A program made the translations under genes and the position numbers. The notes beneath the pieces are model-generated. The model was not told the origin of the DNA. It ran no database searches and worked only from the letters and a program-made list of their open reading frames with translations. Below are positions 51,753 through 62,631 of a stretch of 64,000 nucleotides of DNA, one piece after another. Within the stretch, counting starts at the first letter, position 1. Every line of letters starts with the position of its first letter. The DNA is from Marinomonas ushuaiensis DSM 15871 (GTDB lineage Bacteria; Pseudomonadota; Gammaproteobacteria; Pseudomonadales; Marinomonadaceae), in the NCBI RefSeq assembly GCF_000521805.1, contig NZ_JAMB01000001.1, positions 434,001-498,000 of the forward strand, in the 5' to 3' direction.

Positions 51753-52481
51753 ATGGGTGCGATGATCAGTGACGTTGAAATGACTGAAGCGACAAACATT
51801 AAATCGAATCTACACCTTGTTTCTCAACAAATAGAAGCGCTAGCTTTGCAGTATCAACGTGAAGCAAAAAATGTGCGGCTACTGGCGGTCAGTAAAACAA
51901 AGCCTATTTCTGCACTCAAAGCTGCTTATGATGCAGGCCAAAGAGCATTTGGTGAAAACTATGCTCAGGAAGCTGCTGATAAACATCTGGCTTTGTCTCA
52001 CCTTACTGATATTGAATGGCATTTTATTGGGCCTATTCAATCAAACAAATCACGTCTGATTGCTGAAACCATGGACTGGGTACATTCTGTTGATCGTGAG
52101 AAAATTGCGCGTCGACTGAATGAGCAACGCTCTAGTAATCTACCGCCGTTAAATGTTTGTATTCAAATAAATATTAGTGGCGAGCAAAGTAAATCTGGAA
52201 TTTTGTTATCAGAATTAGATAGCATGGTTGATCTGGTTGCTAGTCTACCGAATTTACAGCTTAGAGGCTTAATGGCGATACCTGCGCCACAAGATAGCCA
52301 TGAGACACAATGTGCCATTTACCAACCTTTGGCTCAGGCTTATCTTGAATTAGCCAAATCCGATAGCATGATAGATACCTTATCTATTGGTATGTCTGGA
52401 GATCTGTCGGCAGCGATTCAATCCGGTAGTACCATGGTTCGAGTTGGCACGGCTATTTTTGGCGAGCGAGATTACTCCTAA
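51753..52481 (+). CDS. yggS: YggS/PROSC family PLP homeostasis protein
   Basis: A 242-residue PLP-binding single-domain protein: LLAVSKTKPISALKAAYDAGQRAFGENYAQEA with the PLP lysine in SKTK, then WHFIGPIQSNK, VHSVDR, and LSIGMSGDLSAAI near the end. It maintains PLP balance and has no known catalysis. It precedes proC and yggT, the usual gammaproteobacterial set. The start could be the ATG at 51753 or a few codons later. Confidence 0.94.
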   Translation: MGAMISDVEMTEATNIKSNLHLVSQQIEALALQYQREAKNVRLLAVSKTKPISALKAAYDAGQRAFGENYAQEAADKHLALSHLTDIEWHFIGPIQSNKSRLIAETMDWVHSVDREKIARRLNEQRSSNLPPLNVCIQINISGEQSKSGILLSELDSMVDLVASLPNLQLRGLMAIPAPQDSHETQCAIYQPLAQAYLELAKSDSMIDTLSIGMSGDLSAAIQSGSTMVRVGTAIFGERDYS

Positions 52482-52569
52482 ATTCAGGCTCAACAAACAC
52501 ATAACGATTCTTTTTGCTTAGATTATTTTACTTAGTCTATTTTGCTTATAGAAAAAAATAGGAAATGAA

Positions 52570-53397
52570 ATGACACCAAGTATTGCTTTTATTGGCGTAG
52601 GAAACATGGCACGAGCTATTTTTAGTGGCATGCTGGCTAGTGGCTATCCTGCGGAAAAAATTATAGGAACGTCTAGAACACCAGAAAAACGTGAGTATTA
52701 TCACGATCAATATGGCATCACTATGTTGGCGGATAATGATTTAGCGTTAGAGCAAGCCGACGTGGTTGTTTTATGTGTTAAACCAGCTCAAATGCAAGCG
52801 GTAGTTGAAGAGTTTTCAGCTCAAGTACGTGATGATCAAATGTTTATCTCGGTCGCCGCAGGTATTGAGTTAGATGCGCTTGCCTTTTGGTTGGGAAAGC
52901 CAGTTGCCATCGTGCGAAGTATGCCAAATACACCTTCACAGCTAGGTGCTGGCATGACAGGGTTAATCGCCAATGAGCACACCTCGGAAGAGCAAAAAGC
53001 ATTAGTGAGCGAGTTATTTGCCAGTATAGGTAAATCAGTGTGGGTTGAAGACGAAATTCATATGCATACAGTAACTAGTCTATCGGGTAGTGCTCCTGCG
53101 TATTTTTTCCGTTTTTTAGAAGCTATGATCAGTAATGGTGTAGCACAAGGTTTGGACGAAAAAACAAGTCGTGAATTAGCCAGTCATACAATGCTTGGCG
53201 CAGCCAGAATGGTTACTGAATTAGATGAGCCGATTTTTCAACTGCGTAAAAATATCACGTCACCAAATGGTACAACTGAGCAAGCTTTGTTGTCGCTTGA
53301 GGCGTCTGACATAGATAAAATAGTGGCTGATGCAATGACCGCTTGCGTTAATCGGTCAAAAGAAATGACAGAAAAATTTTCTGTTAAGAATAACTAA
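52570..53397 (+). CDS. proC: Pyrroline-5-carboxylate reductase
   Basis: A 275-residue ProC. IAFIGVGNMARAIFSGML is the NAD(P)-binding fold, VVLCVKPAQ and VRSMPNTPSQLGAGMTG follow, and the C-terminal SGSAPAYFFRFLEAM with ITSPNGTTEQAL is the dimer/substrate domain. It makes L-proline from pyrroline-5-carboxylate. RBS AGGAAA. Confidence 0.97.
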   Translation: MTPSIAFIGVGNMARAIFSGMLASGYPAEKIIGTSRTPEKREYYHDQYGITMLADNDLALEQADVVVLCVKPAQMQAVVEEFSAQVRDDQMFISVAAGIELDALAFWLGKPVAIVRSMPNTPSQLGAGMTGLIANEHTSEEQKALVSELFASIGKSVWVEDEIHMHTVTSLSGSAPAYFFRFLEAMISNGVAQGLDEKTSRELASHTMLGAARMVTELDEPIFQLRKNITSPNGTTEQALLSLEASDIDKIVADAMTACVNRSKEMTEKFSVKNN

Positions 53398-53414
53398 ACT
53401 AAGGAATACTCAGC

Positions 53415-53957
53415 ATGAATGCAGATCCATTTGTTATGTTAGTAAAGGTTGTTCTTAACCTGTACTTATTTATTGTTTTGTTGCGTTTGGTGCTGCAATT
53501 CACTCGCGCGGATTTTTATAACCCGATAAGCCAAGGTGTTGTAAAGGCGACAAGCCCTTTTATATTGCCTTTGCGAAAGGTTATTCCTGCGATTGGGCGT
53601 ATTGATACCGCTTCTCTTGTATTGGCGTTGGCGGTGCAATTATTAACTGTTTTTGCCATCGTTTTGATGAAAGGCGCAACTCTTTCTGCGACAGGTTATG
53701 CCATCTATACTGTTGCTGGAACCTTATATCATTTGTTGGATTTGTATTTTTGGGCCATGCTAATCTCTATCATACTGAGTTGGGTAGCGCCTGGTGCTAG
53801 TCACCCTGGGGCTATGTTAGTTGGGCAAATTACCGAACCTTTATATCGTGCTTGCCAGCGCGTCATACCGCCTTTAGGCGGTTTGGATTTGTCGCCTATC
53901 TTTATCTTTCTTGCGATTTCTTTCTTGAAGCAAATACTGGGGCCTTACAGTATTTAA
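53415..53957 (+). CDS. yggT: YggT family membrane protein
   Basis: A 180-residue membrane protein with duplicated YggT domains: LRLVLQFTRADFYNPISQGVVKATSPFILPLR in the first half and ISIILSWVAPGASHPGAMLVGQITEPLYRACQRVIPP in the second. Four hydrophobic segments. Relatives have been tied to osmotic tolerance and cell-division site proteins, but a precise role is lacking. 17 bases after proC. Confidence 0.93.
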   Translation: MNADPFVMLVKVVLNLYLFIVLLRLVLQFTRADFYNPISQGVVKATSPFILPLRKVIPAIGRIDTASLVLALAVQLLTVFAIVLMKGATLSATGYAIYTVAGTLYHLLDLYFWAMLISIILSWVAPGASHPGAMLVGQITEPLYRACQRVIPPLGGLDLSPIFIFLAISFLKQILGPYSI

Positions 53958-54114
53958 TCTAGTGTAATAATGAGTGTCAGTAAGAAGGTTAAAAATCTTA
54001 AATTACTCGGCGAATTGAGAACAGGGGCGTATTCCTATATGATGCGACCCCTAATTGGGAACTACAGCGGACAATGTTGTCGTCAGCTAACCTGACTTCT
54101 TTTCCCTTATTTAA

Positions 54115-54923
<809 letters not shown>

Positions 54924-54947
54924 CTTATTCAATGTTAATAAAAGGTT

Positions 54948-56687
54948 GTGGCAACTATCGATACAAATGGATTTATATTTTTAGCTGGAATTTTGCTACT
55001 CGTTAGTATTCTAGCCAGTTCTTTAACTGTTCGTGTTGGCTTACCTCTATTGCTTGTTTTCCTCGGAATGGGGATGCTAGCAGGTGAAGAGGGGGTCGGC
55101 GGGCTGGCTTTTGACAACCCGAATCTTGCCTTTTTTGTTGGTAATCTCGCTCTTGCTGTCATCTTGCTTGATGGTGGTATGCGCACCAAAACCAGCACCT
55201 TTCGAGTAGCCTTATGGCCATCTTTCTCTCTTGCGACACTCGGTGTTGTTCTTACTACGACAGCCGTTGGCTCATTTGCAGCTTGGTTACTAGATGTAAA
55301 ACTCATTTATGGTTTACTACTCGGGGCGATTGTAGGCTCTACTGACGCGGCCGCGGTATTTAATTTACTTCGTAATAGCGGTGTTAACCTCAATGAGCGA
55401 GTTGGCGGTACCCTTGAAATAGAATCCGGTGCGAATGACCCGATGGCTATTTTGTTGGTGGTGATGCTAACGGGGTTGTTACAAAGCAGTAATCATTTAG
55501 GTGTTTTGGCTTTTCTAGGTCAAATGCTTCAGCAGTTTGCTATTGGTGGTGTAGCAGGTTTGTTAGGTGGGAAGCTACTATTATTGGTATTACGTAAAGT
55601 GCCTTTAGTCGAAGGCCTCTATGCATTGCTGATTATCTCTTTTGGCCTTGCTGTATTTTCAGGCGTTAATATTATTGGTGGCAGTGGTTTTCTGGCTGTT
55701 TATCTAGTTGGTTTGACGGTTGGTAATGGCCGTATTAAACAGCTTGAATCTATTTCTCAAGTAATGGATGGTTTGGCTTGGTTAGCTCAGGCTGGAATGT
55801 TCCTCTTGCTCGGTCTTTTGGTGACGCCATCTAGTTTGCTTATTCACGGTTTTGAAGCTGTTGCAATTGCCGCCTTTTTGATTTTTATCGCGCGCCCTGT
55901 CGCTGTGATGATTTGTTTATTGCCATTTGATTTTCGTTGGCCGGAACGTCTGTATATTAGTTGGGTGGGTTTGCGTGGTGCTGTGCCGATCGTACTGGCG
56001 CTTTATCCTGTTATTGCTGGTCTTACTAATTCTGAGTTGTTGTTTGAAATCACCTTTACGGTTGTGCTGATTTCACTGTTGTTGCAGGGATCAACAGTGG
56101 CTTGGATGGCTCGTTGGTTAAAGGTTGTTGTTCCTCCTGCTCCAGCACCTACGACGAGTTTTTCGTTGATTGATGATGTTAGCTCCCATCACTCATTAGA
56201 GCTTTATGAATTCTTGGTTCAGGCTGAGTCTGTACGAATACCTGCCGCCATTGTACAAAACATACCGAGTGAAACCGTTTCAACGCCTCAGCTGGTCGCT
56301 TTGGTGCGAAACCAGCAACCAATTGTAGTGAATGCGGAAACGGCTCTTAAGTCAGGAGATCGAATCTGGATGCTACTACACCCAGAAGATGTGAATGATG
56401 TGGCGCTTATTTTTTCTCAGCAATCATCAGGGTCGTTTTTATTGCAAAACTTCTTTGGTGAATTTGCGATTCGTGGAGATGCTTCATTATTGGATTTGGC
56501 CAAAGTCTATGGCGTTTCAATAGAAGGTATTGGCGAAGATGATACGGCCGCTGAGTTGTTGCAAAAACAGTACGGTAAATCTCTCGTGGTTGGTGATAGA
56601 GCTAGCTTTGGTAATTTGCGTCTTACTATAAGAGAAATGAAGGGTAACCAAATTGAAGTAATAGGGCTTAAGTTACAGAACAAGTAA
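54948..56687 (+). CDS. cvrA: Potassium/proton antiporter (CvrA/NhaP2 type)
   Basis: A 579-residue CPA1 antiporter. About twelve membrane segments (residues 8-390) with the ion-site block GAIVGSTDAAAVFNLLRNSG and LEIESGANDPMAILLV, and ISWVGLRGAVPIVLALYP. The C-terminal 170 residues hold a TrkA-C-like domain and a further regulatory domain, as in NhaP2/CvrA. It exchanges K+ (or Na+) for H+. The GTG start has a short AAAGG site. Confidence 0.92.
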   Translation: MATIDTNGFIFLAGILLLVSILASSLTVRVGLPLLLVFLGMGMLAGEEGVGGLAFDNPNLAFFVGNLALAVILLDGGMRTKTSTFRVALWPSFSLATLGVVLTTTAVGSFAAWLLDVKLIYGLLLGAIVGSTDAAAVFNLLRNSGVNLNERVGGTLEIESGANDPMAILLVVMLTGLLQSSNHLGVLAFLGQMLQQFAIGGVAGLLGGKLLLLVLRKVPLVEGLYALLIISFGLAVFSGVNIIGGSGFLAVYLVGLTVGNGRIKQLESISQVMDGLAWLAQAGMFLLLGLLVTPSSLLIHGFEAVAIAAFLIFIARPVAVMICLLPFDFRWPERLYISWVGLRGAVPIVLALYPVIAGLTNSELLFEITFTVVLISLLLQGSTVAWMARWLKVVVPPAPAPTTSFSLIDDVSSHHSLELYEFLVQAESVRIPAAIVQNIPSETVSTPQLVALVRNQQPIVVNAETALKSGDRIWMLLHPEDVNDVALIFSQQSSGSFLLQNFFGEFAIRGDASLLDLAKVYGVSIEGIGEDDTAAELLQKQYGKSLVVGDRASFGNLRLTIREMKGNQIEVIGLKLQNK

Positions 56688-56732
56688 CATAAACCCCTAT
56701 CGCTTTACTTGAGCTTGTTGCTTATAAAATAT

Positions 56733-57200
56733 TTACTCTGTCTGCATGGCATAATCAAGTTGACGCCAAGACTCATAAACCATCACGGCGACGGTATTCG
56801 AGAGGTTCAAGCTACGTGAGTTTGCTTGCATAGGTAAACGCAGTCTTTGAGGAAATGGTAAAGCTTCAATGAACTCAGCAGGCAAGCCACGAGTTTCAGG
56901 ACCAAAAACCAACACATCATTTGCTGTAAAACTGGCTTCGCTATGGGTTCGGCTGCCTTTGGTTGTCAGCGCATAAATAGTGCCTATGTCATTTTGATCA
57001 ACAAAAGCCTGAAAATCAGGATAGCGTTTTAAACGAGTGAACTCGTGATAATCCAATCCAGCTCGGCGTAGCTTTTTATCATCGAGGTCGAAACCAAAAG
57101 GCTCGATTAAATGTAAATGATAACCCGTGTTGGCACATAGACGGATTACATTGCCCGTATTTGGTGGAATCTCTGGTTGGTAAAGTACAATATGAAGCAT
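56733..57200 (-). CDS. trmL: tRNA (cytidine(34)-2'-O)-methyltransferase
   Basis: A 155-residue SPOUT methyltransferase. Begins [26 protein letters not shown], then [13 protein letters not shown] and the knot end [22 protein letters not shown]. It methylates the wobble base of tRNA-Leu. AGGAG lies eight bases upstream. Convergent with cvrA. Confidence 0.96.
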   Translation of the reverse strand: MLHIVLYQPEIPPNTGNVIRLCANTGYHLHLIEPFGFDLDDKKLRRAGLDYHEFTRLKRYPDFQAFVDQNDIGTIYALTTKGSRTHSEASFTANDVLVFGPETRGLPAEFIEALPFPQRLRLPMQANSRSLNLSNTVAVMVYESWRQLDYAMQTE

Positions 57201-57281
57201 AGGTATTATCTCCTTGATATAAGAAGATAATACCAGAGGAAGCCCAGAAACTAAGTTTTTAATTTTTTTTCAAAAAAACTA

Positions 57282-57309
57282 TTGACCAATAAAACGGTTT
57301 CTCTATAAT
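57282..57309 (+). promoter_or_regulatory. Sigma-70 promoter of tRNA-Phe
   Basis: TTGACC (-35, 57282-57287), 16-base spacer, TATAAT (-10, 57304-57309), eleven bases before the tRNA. Confidence 0.85.
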
Positions 57310-57320
57310 ACGCCCCACTT

Positions 57321-57396
57321 GCCCGGATAGCTCAGTCGGTAGAGCAGAGGATTGAAAATCCTCGTGTCGGCGGTTCGATTCCGTCTCCGGGCACCA
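57321..57396 (+). tRNA. tRNA-Phe (anticodon GAA)
   Basis: A 76-base cloverleaf: acceptor stem GCCCGGA/TCCGGGC, D-loop AGCTCAGTCGGTAGAGC, anticodon loop TTGAAAA giving GAA, T-loop GGTTCGATTCC, and encoded CCA end. No integrase or attachment repeat follows. Confidence 0.98.
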
Positions 57397-57404
57397 TATT
57401 AAAG

Positions 57405-57430
57405 AAACCCGCTTTTATAGCGGGTTTTTT
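57405..57430 (+). terminator. Terminator of tRNA-Phe
   Basis: Stem AAACCCGC (57405-57412) / GCGGGTTT (57420-57427) followed by T's. Confidence 0.9.
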
Positions 57431-57620
57431 TATACCTGAAATTTGTCTAAATAGACACTGCCATCGTTTTACTCACTTCAAACCATCTTCATTCAAAAGT
57501 ATTCAAGCATAAGTTTTAATTTAGAGAGGCTATGATGCATCTTTAATTAAGTCTATATTTAGTCAATCATTAATCGATGTGCTCGAAAATCTCGCCATTT
57601 TATATTTAGGAGTTTCTACT
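57431..57620 (+). other. Spacer before the receiver gene
   Basis: 190 bases, AT-rich; likely holds the receiver gene promoter. No gene seen. Confidence 0.3.
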
Positions 57621-58055
57621 ATGGTGCTCAAGGAAGTGGATACAAAGACTGACGGCAAGCCTGTGTTTAAGGCAAAGGTACTATTAGCGGAAGACAATTT
57701 AACGAATCAAATCGTGGCTCGTGGGTTGTTGAATTTGTACGGGGTAGAGGTGGTGGTAGCTGAGAATGGTCAGAAAGCCGTTGAGCAAGCAGAATCGACT
57801 AAATTCGACCTGATTTTTATGGATTGTCAGATGCCTATTATGGATGGCTATGAAGCGACCAGAAAGATCCGTCAGTTTACTGAGAGCCAGACGGCGCAAG
57901 ATGTTCCTATTGTTGCGTTAAGTGCTAATGAAATGACAGGCGATGAAGATGAATGTTTCTCTGCTGGTATGAATGATCATATTGCAAAGCCTGTATCGCA
58001 AGATAAGCTTACGGCCATTTTAACCAAATGGCTTACCTCTCCTGTCTGTCTTTGA
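57621..58055 (+). CDS. Single-domain response regulator receiver
   Basis: A 144-residue CheY-like protein. Acidic pocket Glu24-Asp25 (LLAEDN), phospho-acceptor Asp68 (IFMDCQMPIMDGYEATRKIR), then LSANEM and the Lys in HIAKPVS. The sequence is that of the receiver domains of hybrid histidine kinases (EDNLTNQIVARGLL) but with no other domain. Start at 57621 because AGGAG is eight bases upstream. No kinase is adjacent, so it is an orphan. Confidence 0.9.
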   Translation: MVLKEVDTKTDGKPVFKAKVLLAEDNLTNQIVARGLLNLYGVEVVVAENGQKAVEQAESTKFDLIFMDCQMPIMDGYEATRKIRQFTESQTAQDVPIVALSANEMTGDEDECFSAGMNDHIAKPVSQDKLTAILTKWLTSPVCL

Positions 58056-58064
58056 CCTTCATTT

Positions 58065-58107
58065 AAACAGCCTTTAAGCCTCTGATAGATTAGAGGCCGC
58101 TGTTTGT
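58065..58107 (+). terminator. Terminator after the receiver gene
   Basis: Nested stems AAACAGC/GCTGTTT (58065-58071, 58099-58105) and GCCTCT/AGAGGC inside. Confidence 0.7.
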
Positions 58108-58333
58108 CTGAAATTTATCTCATCGCTTTACTGAAAATAAAAAATGCCCGACGGAGGCTCATTGATCATTTGGCTGTGTCTATATGAAAAATTACGATAT
58201 TAGTTTGTGGTTTTTGCCAACCTTATTTCCTCTAAACAATTTCCGTAGAGACATTCGTTTTTTATTAAGCTTTCTTAGTTGTGTCTTCATTTTAATTTAT
58301 GCTTCAAATTTATGGTGATTTCTCAGTAAATTA

Positions 58334-58397
58334 TTTCATTTGAGCTTTCTTGTATTTCAAATGAAACCTTACTATCATCAAAATGAAATATTTGATC
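58334..58397. promoter_or_regulatory. Repeated TCAAATGAAA sites upstream of ugpB
   Basis: TTTCATTTGA (58334-58343) and its complement TCAAATGAAA (58357-58366) form an inverted repeat. A near copy, TCAAAATGAAA, follows at 58378, within ATCAAA..TTTGAT. Good candidates for operators of the DeoR-family regulator encoded at the operon end. The region 58108-58333 holds no gene. Confidence 0.55.
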
Positions 58398-58449
58398 ATT
58401 ATAGTCGTTCTTTCTTTTCTAATAAAAACTCATTGTGAGGAACACAGAA

Positions 58450-59751
58450 ATGCATAAATTTAAGTTAGCATCGGTAGTTGTTGGTATGTCTCTTGCGAGT
58501 TCAGCGTTCGCAGCGACAGAAGTTGAATGGTGGCATGCAATGGGTGGTGCCAATGGCGAAAAAGTAAATGAAATCGCAAAATCGTTTAATGACTCTCAGG
58601 ACGCATACTCAGTAAAGCCTGTTTATAAAGGCAGCTATACTGAAACCATGACATCGGCTATTGCTGCGTTTCGAGCGAAGCAACAACCTGCCATTGTTCA
58701 AGTATTCGAAGTGGGTACAGCGAGCATGATGGCGGCGAAAGGCGCGATTTATCCAGTACACCAGTTAATGCGTGAATCTGGTCAGCCTTTTGACGAAAGT
58801 ACTTATTTAAGTGCGGTGACTGGTTACTACACAAGCAGTGAAGGCAAAATGCTTTCTATGCCATTCAACAGTTCTACGCCAGTTCTATACTACAACAAAG
58901 ATTTATTCAAAAAAGCAGGCATCACTCAAGCCCCTAAAACGTGGCAAGAAGTAGAAACGACTGCGAAGAAATTACAGCAATCAGGCGTGTCTTGTGGTTT
59001 TACGACCGCATGGCAATCTTGGGTTCACTTAGAAAACTTGAGCTCTCGTCATAACGTACCATTCGCGTCTTTGGATAATGGCTTCGGCGGTTTGAAAACA
59101 GAATTAACGTTTAATGGGCCACTGCAAGTTGCTCATGTTAAGAAAATGGGCGAGTGGCAGAAAAATGGTGTGTTTAGTTATTCTGGACGTACCAATGATG
59201 GCGCGGCGAAATTCTATAGCCAAGAATGTGCCATGTTCACTGAGTCGTCTGCTGGTTATGCGGGTATCAAGCGTAATGCCAAATTTGATTTTGGTGTAAC
59301 GGAGCTTCCTTACTGGGAAGGCAAAGTTAAACAGCCTTCTAACACCATTATTGGTGGTGCGTCTTTGTGGGTTCTTCAGGGTCATTCCAAAGAAGAATAT
59401 AGAGGTGTGGCTTCCTTCCTAAGTTACTTATCTCGCGCGTCTGTTCAAGCGGATTGGCACCAATTTTCAGGTTACTTACCAATCACTAAAGCGGCTTATA
59501 GCTTGACGAAAGGTCAAGGTTTCTATGCGGCTAACCCTGGTACAGAAACAGGTGTTACTCAAATGACAACAGGCACACCAACAGCGAATACAAAAGGGTT
59601 ACGTTTAGGTAACTTTGTTCAAATTCGCGGTGTGATTGATGAAGAACTTGAGTCTGTATGGAGTGGTGATGTTGACGCCCAAACGGCGCTTAATACAGCG
59701 GTAAAACGTGGTAATGCACTGCTTCGTAAGTTTGAAAGAGCGAACGATTAA
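58450..59751 (+). CDS. ugpB: sn-Glycerol-3-phosphate-binding periplasmic protein
   Basis: A 433-residue UgpB. Signal peptide MHKFKLASVVVGMSLASSAFA, then TEVEWWHAMGGANGEKVNEIAKSFN, SMPFNSSTPVLYYNKDLFKKAG and IIGGASLWVLQGHSKEEY, all UgpB signatures. It delivers glycerol-3-phosphate and glycerophosphodiesters to UgpAEC. The ATG at 58450 lies nine bases from TGAGGAA; the GTG at 58435 overlaps it and is rejected. Confidence 0.95.
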   Translation: MHKFKLASVVVGMSLASSAFAATEVEWWHAMGGANGEKVNEIAKSFNDSQDAYSVKPVYKGSYTETMTSAIAAFRAKQQPAIVQVFEVGTASMMAAKGAIYPVHQLMRESGQPFDESTYLSAVTGYYTSSEGKMLSMPFNSSTPVLYYNKDLFKKAGITQAPKTWQEVETTAKKLQQSGVSCGFTTAWQSWVHLENLSSRHNVPFASLDNGFGGLKTELTFNGPLQVAHVKKMGEWQKNGVFSYSGRTNDGAAKFYSQECAMFTESSAGYAGIKRNAKFDFGVTELPYWEGKVKQPSNTIIGGASLWVLQGHSKEEYRGVASFLSYLSRASVQADWHQFSGYLPITKAAYSLTKGQGFYAANPGTETGVTQMTTGTPTANTKGLRLGNFVQIRGVIDEELESVWSGDVDAQTALNTAVKRGNALLRKFERAND

Positions 59752-59760
59752 AGAAAACAG

Positions 59761-59796
59761 TCGCCCTTATGTGTTTGCATAAGGGCGATTTTTTTT
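59761..59796 (+). terminator. Intra-operon terminator between ugpB and ugpA
   Basis: Perfect 11-base stem TCGCCCTTATG (59761-59771) / CATAAGGGCGA (59778-59788) with eight T's. Leads to higher ugpB than ugpAEC expression. Confidence 0.92.
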
Positions 59797-59830
59797 AGGT
59801 GTTCTTTCGGTTTTTTGTTTGGATATTTCT

Positions 59831-60709
59831 ATGACGGTTACCTTCCCCCAAAAAGGCCTTCCTTGGTTATTGCTTTTGCCTCAGTTATTAGTGACGGCGA
59901 TTTTTTTCCTTTGGCCTGCTGAGCAAGCATTAGAGCAAGCTTTTTACCAAGAAGATGCCTTTGGTTTGAGCCGAGAATTTGTTGGCTTTGAAAATTTTAT
60001 TGAGTTGTTTACAGACCCTCTGTATTACCAATCGATGTTAACGACGCTGTTTTTCAGCTTTTCTGTTGCCATTTTAGGCATGTCTGTCGCGCTTTTATTG
60101 GCCGTCATGGCTGATCGTGTCATTCGAGGTAAGTTAGCGTATCAAACGTTATTAATCTGGCCTTATGCGGTTGCTCCTGCATTAGCGGGTGTACTCTGGT
60201 GGATCTTATTTGATCCAAGTATGGGGCCGATTGCCTTATGGCTAGAGTCTGCGGGTGTAGATTGGAACCATTATCTTAATGGCAATCAGGCTATGATATT
60301 GGTGGTTATTGCCTCTACGTGGAAGCAAATTAGCTACAATTTCCTATTTTTTCTGGCAGGTTTACAAGCGGTGCCCCGTTCGCTAATTGAAGCAGCGTCG
60401 ATTGATGGTGCTAGCCCATTTAAACGTTTCTGGACGATTGTCTTTCCTCTTTTATCGCCCACGACTTTCTTTTTACTGGTGGTGAATCTGGTTTATGCCT
60501 TCTTTGAAACCTTCGGTGTGATTGATGCAACGACAAAAGGCGGTCCAGGACAAAGTACGAATACCTTAGTTTATAAAGTCTTTGAAGATGGTTTTGTTGG
60601 TTTGGATCTTGGTGGCTCTGCGGCTCAGTCTGTTGTATTGATGGGCATCGTCGGCCTTATGACGGTTATTCAGTTCCGTTTCATTGAGCGTAAGGTGCAG
60701 TACTCATGA
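59831..60709 (+). CDS. ugpA: Glycerol-3-phosphate ABC transporter permease UgpA
   Basis: A 292-residue permease with six membrane segments. EAA loop [27 protein letters not shown] and [31 protein letters not shown] are UgpA features. Forms the channel with UgpE. ATG at 59831 chosen; ribosome site is weak (GGAT). Overlaps ugpE by four bases. Confidence 0.95.
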   Translation: MTVTFPQKGLPWLLLLPQLLVTAIFFLWPAEQALEQAFYQEDAFGLSREFVGFENFIELFTDPLYYQSMLTTLFFSFSVAILGMSVALLLAVMADRVIRGKLAYQTLLIWPYAVAPALAGVLWWILFDPSMGPIALWLESAGVDWNHYLNGNQAMILVVIASTWKQISYNFLFFLAGLQAVPRSLIEAASIDGASPFKRFWTIVFPLLSPTTFFLLVVNLVYAFFETFGVIDATTKGGPGQSTNTLVYKVFEDGFVGLDLGGSAAQSVVLMGIVGLMTVIQFRFIERKVQYS

Positions 60710-61554
60710 TAGAAAATCGACCTTGGTTAACCGTTGTTAGCCACGCAACCTTATTATTGGGCATTGCTTTAGTTGCTTTGCCAGTGTGGATGGCGTTGGT
60801 TGCTTCAACACATCCGGCTTCGGCGTTTGGGGTTGGCCACATTCCTCTGTGGTTTGGCGATGCAGGGCTAGACACGTGGAAAACCGTATTACTTGAAAAA
60901 GCCGGTAATGGCATCGATACGCCAGTGTTTTTCATGATGTTGAATTCGTTGGTGATGGCTTTGGGCATTACGTTCGGAAAAATTGCCATTTCATTGTTGT
61001 CAGCGTATGCCATTGTATTTTTCCGTTTCCCTTTTCGAAATCTGTGTTTTTGGATTATTTTCATGACGTTGATGCTGCCTGTCGAGGTTCGTATCGTGCC
61101 GACGTATGAGGTAGTGGCAAATCTTGATTTGTTAAACAGTTACACGGGGTTAACTCTGCCTTTGATTGCCAGTGCGACAGCAACGTTTTTATTTCGTCAG
61201 TGCTTTTTGAGTATTCCTGGTGAGTTGGTAGAAGCGGCACGAATTGATGGTGCTGGGCCGTTTCGGTTTTTCTTTGATATTTTGTTGCCGTTATCCCGCA
61301 CGAATATAGCGGCGTTGTTTGTGATTTTATTTATTTATGGTTGGAATCAATATTTATGGCCTTTGTTGATTACTACGGACGATGCTTATTACACCTTGGT
61401 CATGAGTATTAAACGTATGTTGTCTGTTACGGATGGCGATATTGCATGGAACCAAATTATGGCAACCACCTTACTTGCTATGTTGCCACCAGTGGCTGTG
61501 GTGATTGGTATGCAAAAATTATTTGTTAAAGGTCTAGTGGACGCGGAGAAGTAG
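60706..61554 (+). CDS. ugpE: Glycerol-3-phosphate ABC transporter permease UgpE
   Basis: A 282-residue permease. [18 protein letters not shown] loop [32 protein letters not shown], and [20 protein letters not shown] match UgpE. Six membrane segments. ATGA overlap with ugpA and immediately followed by ugpC. Confidence 0.95.
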   Translation: MIENRPWLTVVSHATLLLGIALVALPVWMALVASTHPASAFGVGHIPLWFGDAGLDTWKTVLLEKAGNGIDTPVFFMMLNSLVMALGITFGKIAISLLSAYAIVFFRFPFRNLCFWIIFMTLMLPVEVRIVPTYEVVANLDLLNSYTGLTLPLIASATATFLFRQCFLSIPGELVEAARIDGAGPFRFFFDILLPLSRTNIAALFVILFIYGWNQYLWPLLITTDDAYYTLVMSIKRMLSVTDGDIAWNQIMATTLLAMLPPVAVVIGMQKLFVKGLVDAEK

Positions 61555-61556
61555 TG

Positions 61557-62624
61557 ATGACGGATGTTATTTTAGAAAAAATTGGTAAAACATACCCCAA
61601 TGGCTATCACGCAATTCCAAGTGTGGATCTCTCTATTGAAGAAGGTGAGTTTATTGTTTTAGTTGGCCCATCTGGCTGCGGTAAATCAACCTTGTTACGT
61701 ATGGTGGCAGGATTAGAAAGTATATCTGAAGGCGAACTTCGAATTCGCGGCGAACGCATGAATGAAAAAGAGCCTGCAGAGCGAGACATCGCTATGGTAT
61801 TTCAGAATTACGCTTTGTATCCGCACATGACGGTTTACAACAACATGGCGTATGGCTTGAAAAACCGCAAAGTATCGAAAAACGTTATCGAGCAAAAAGT
61901 CACGGATGTCGCCGAGATGTTAGGGCTCACCGACTTGTTACAACGCAAACCGGGCCAATTGTCTGGTGGACAGCGTCAGCGTGTGGCAATGGGTCGAGCC
62001 ATGGTACGTGATCCAAAAGTTTTCTTGTTTGATGAGCCTTTATCTAATCTTGATGCCAAATTACGTGTTCAGATGCGAGTGGAGATACGACAGTTGCAAC
62101 GCAAATTAGGCACGACGACCTTGTATGTGACTCATGATCAGGTTGAAGCCATGACATTGGCGGATCGTCTGGTTGTGTTGAATAAAGGTAAGGCAGAACA
62201 AATCGGCACACCAATGGATTTGTACAATAAACCTGCAACGCCTTTTGTCGCGTCTTTTATTGGTTCTCCTTCGATGAATCTGCTTCCTGCAAATCTTGTT
62301 GAGCAAGGTGTTCAAATATCGAGCTCATTAACTTTGCCGTTGTCTCACAACTATCGTGGCTGTGTGGTGTGGGGGATTCGTCCAGAGCATTTAGAAATCA
62401 CCGATGAGCAAAATGCTGATTTCGCTTTGCGTATTCAAGCGGTAGAATCGTTAGGTGCTGAAACCCTGATACATGGAGTATTAGAGGAAGAGTCTAAAAA
62501 AGGCATTCCTATGGTTGTACGTTTATCTGGACCGCATTTACCTGAGCTAAATAGCTTGATGTGGTTAACGGCACCAGTCAAACATTGGCATTTATTTGAC
62601 GAAATAACTCAACAGAGGCTGTGA
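61557..62624 (+). CDS. ugpC: Glycerol-3-phosphate ABC transporter ATPase UgpC
   Basis: A 355-residue ATPase. Walker A GPSGCGKS, signature LSGGQRQR, Walker B VFLFDEPLSNLD, switch His in VTHDQVEAM; C-terminal regulatory/TOBE domain from about residue 240. Energises uptake by UgpAE. Confidence 0.95.
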   Translation: MTDVILEKIGKTYPNGYHAIPSVDLSIEEGEFIVLVGPSGCGKSTLLRMVAGLESISEGELRIRGERMNEKEPAERDIAMVFQNYALYPHMTVYNNMAYGLKNRKVSKNVIEQKVTDVAEMLGLTDLLQRKPGQLSGGQRQRVAMGRAMVRDPKVFLFDEPLSNLDAKLRVQMRVEIRQLQRKLGTTTLYVTHDQVEAMTLADRLVVLNKGKAEQIGTPMDLYNKPATPFVASFIGSPSMNLLPANLVEQGVQISSSLTLPLSHNYRGCVVWGIRPEHLEITDEQNADFALRIQAVESLGAETLIHGVLEEESKKGIPMVVRLSGPHLPELNSLMWLTAPVKHWHLFDEITQQRL

Positions 62625-62631
62625 GAGCAAG

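Noticed and set aside
57321-57396. tRNA-Phe as an integration site
   Set aside because: No integrase gene and no repeat of the tRNA 3' end was noticed downstream in the window.
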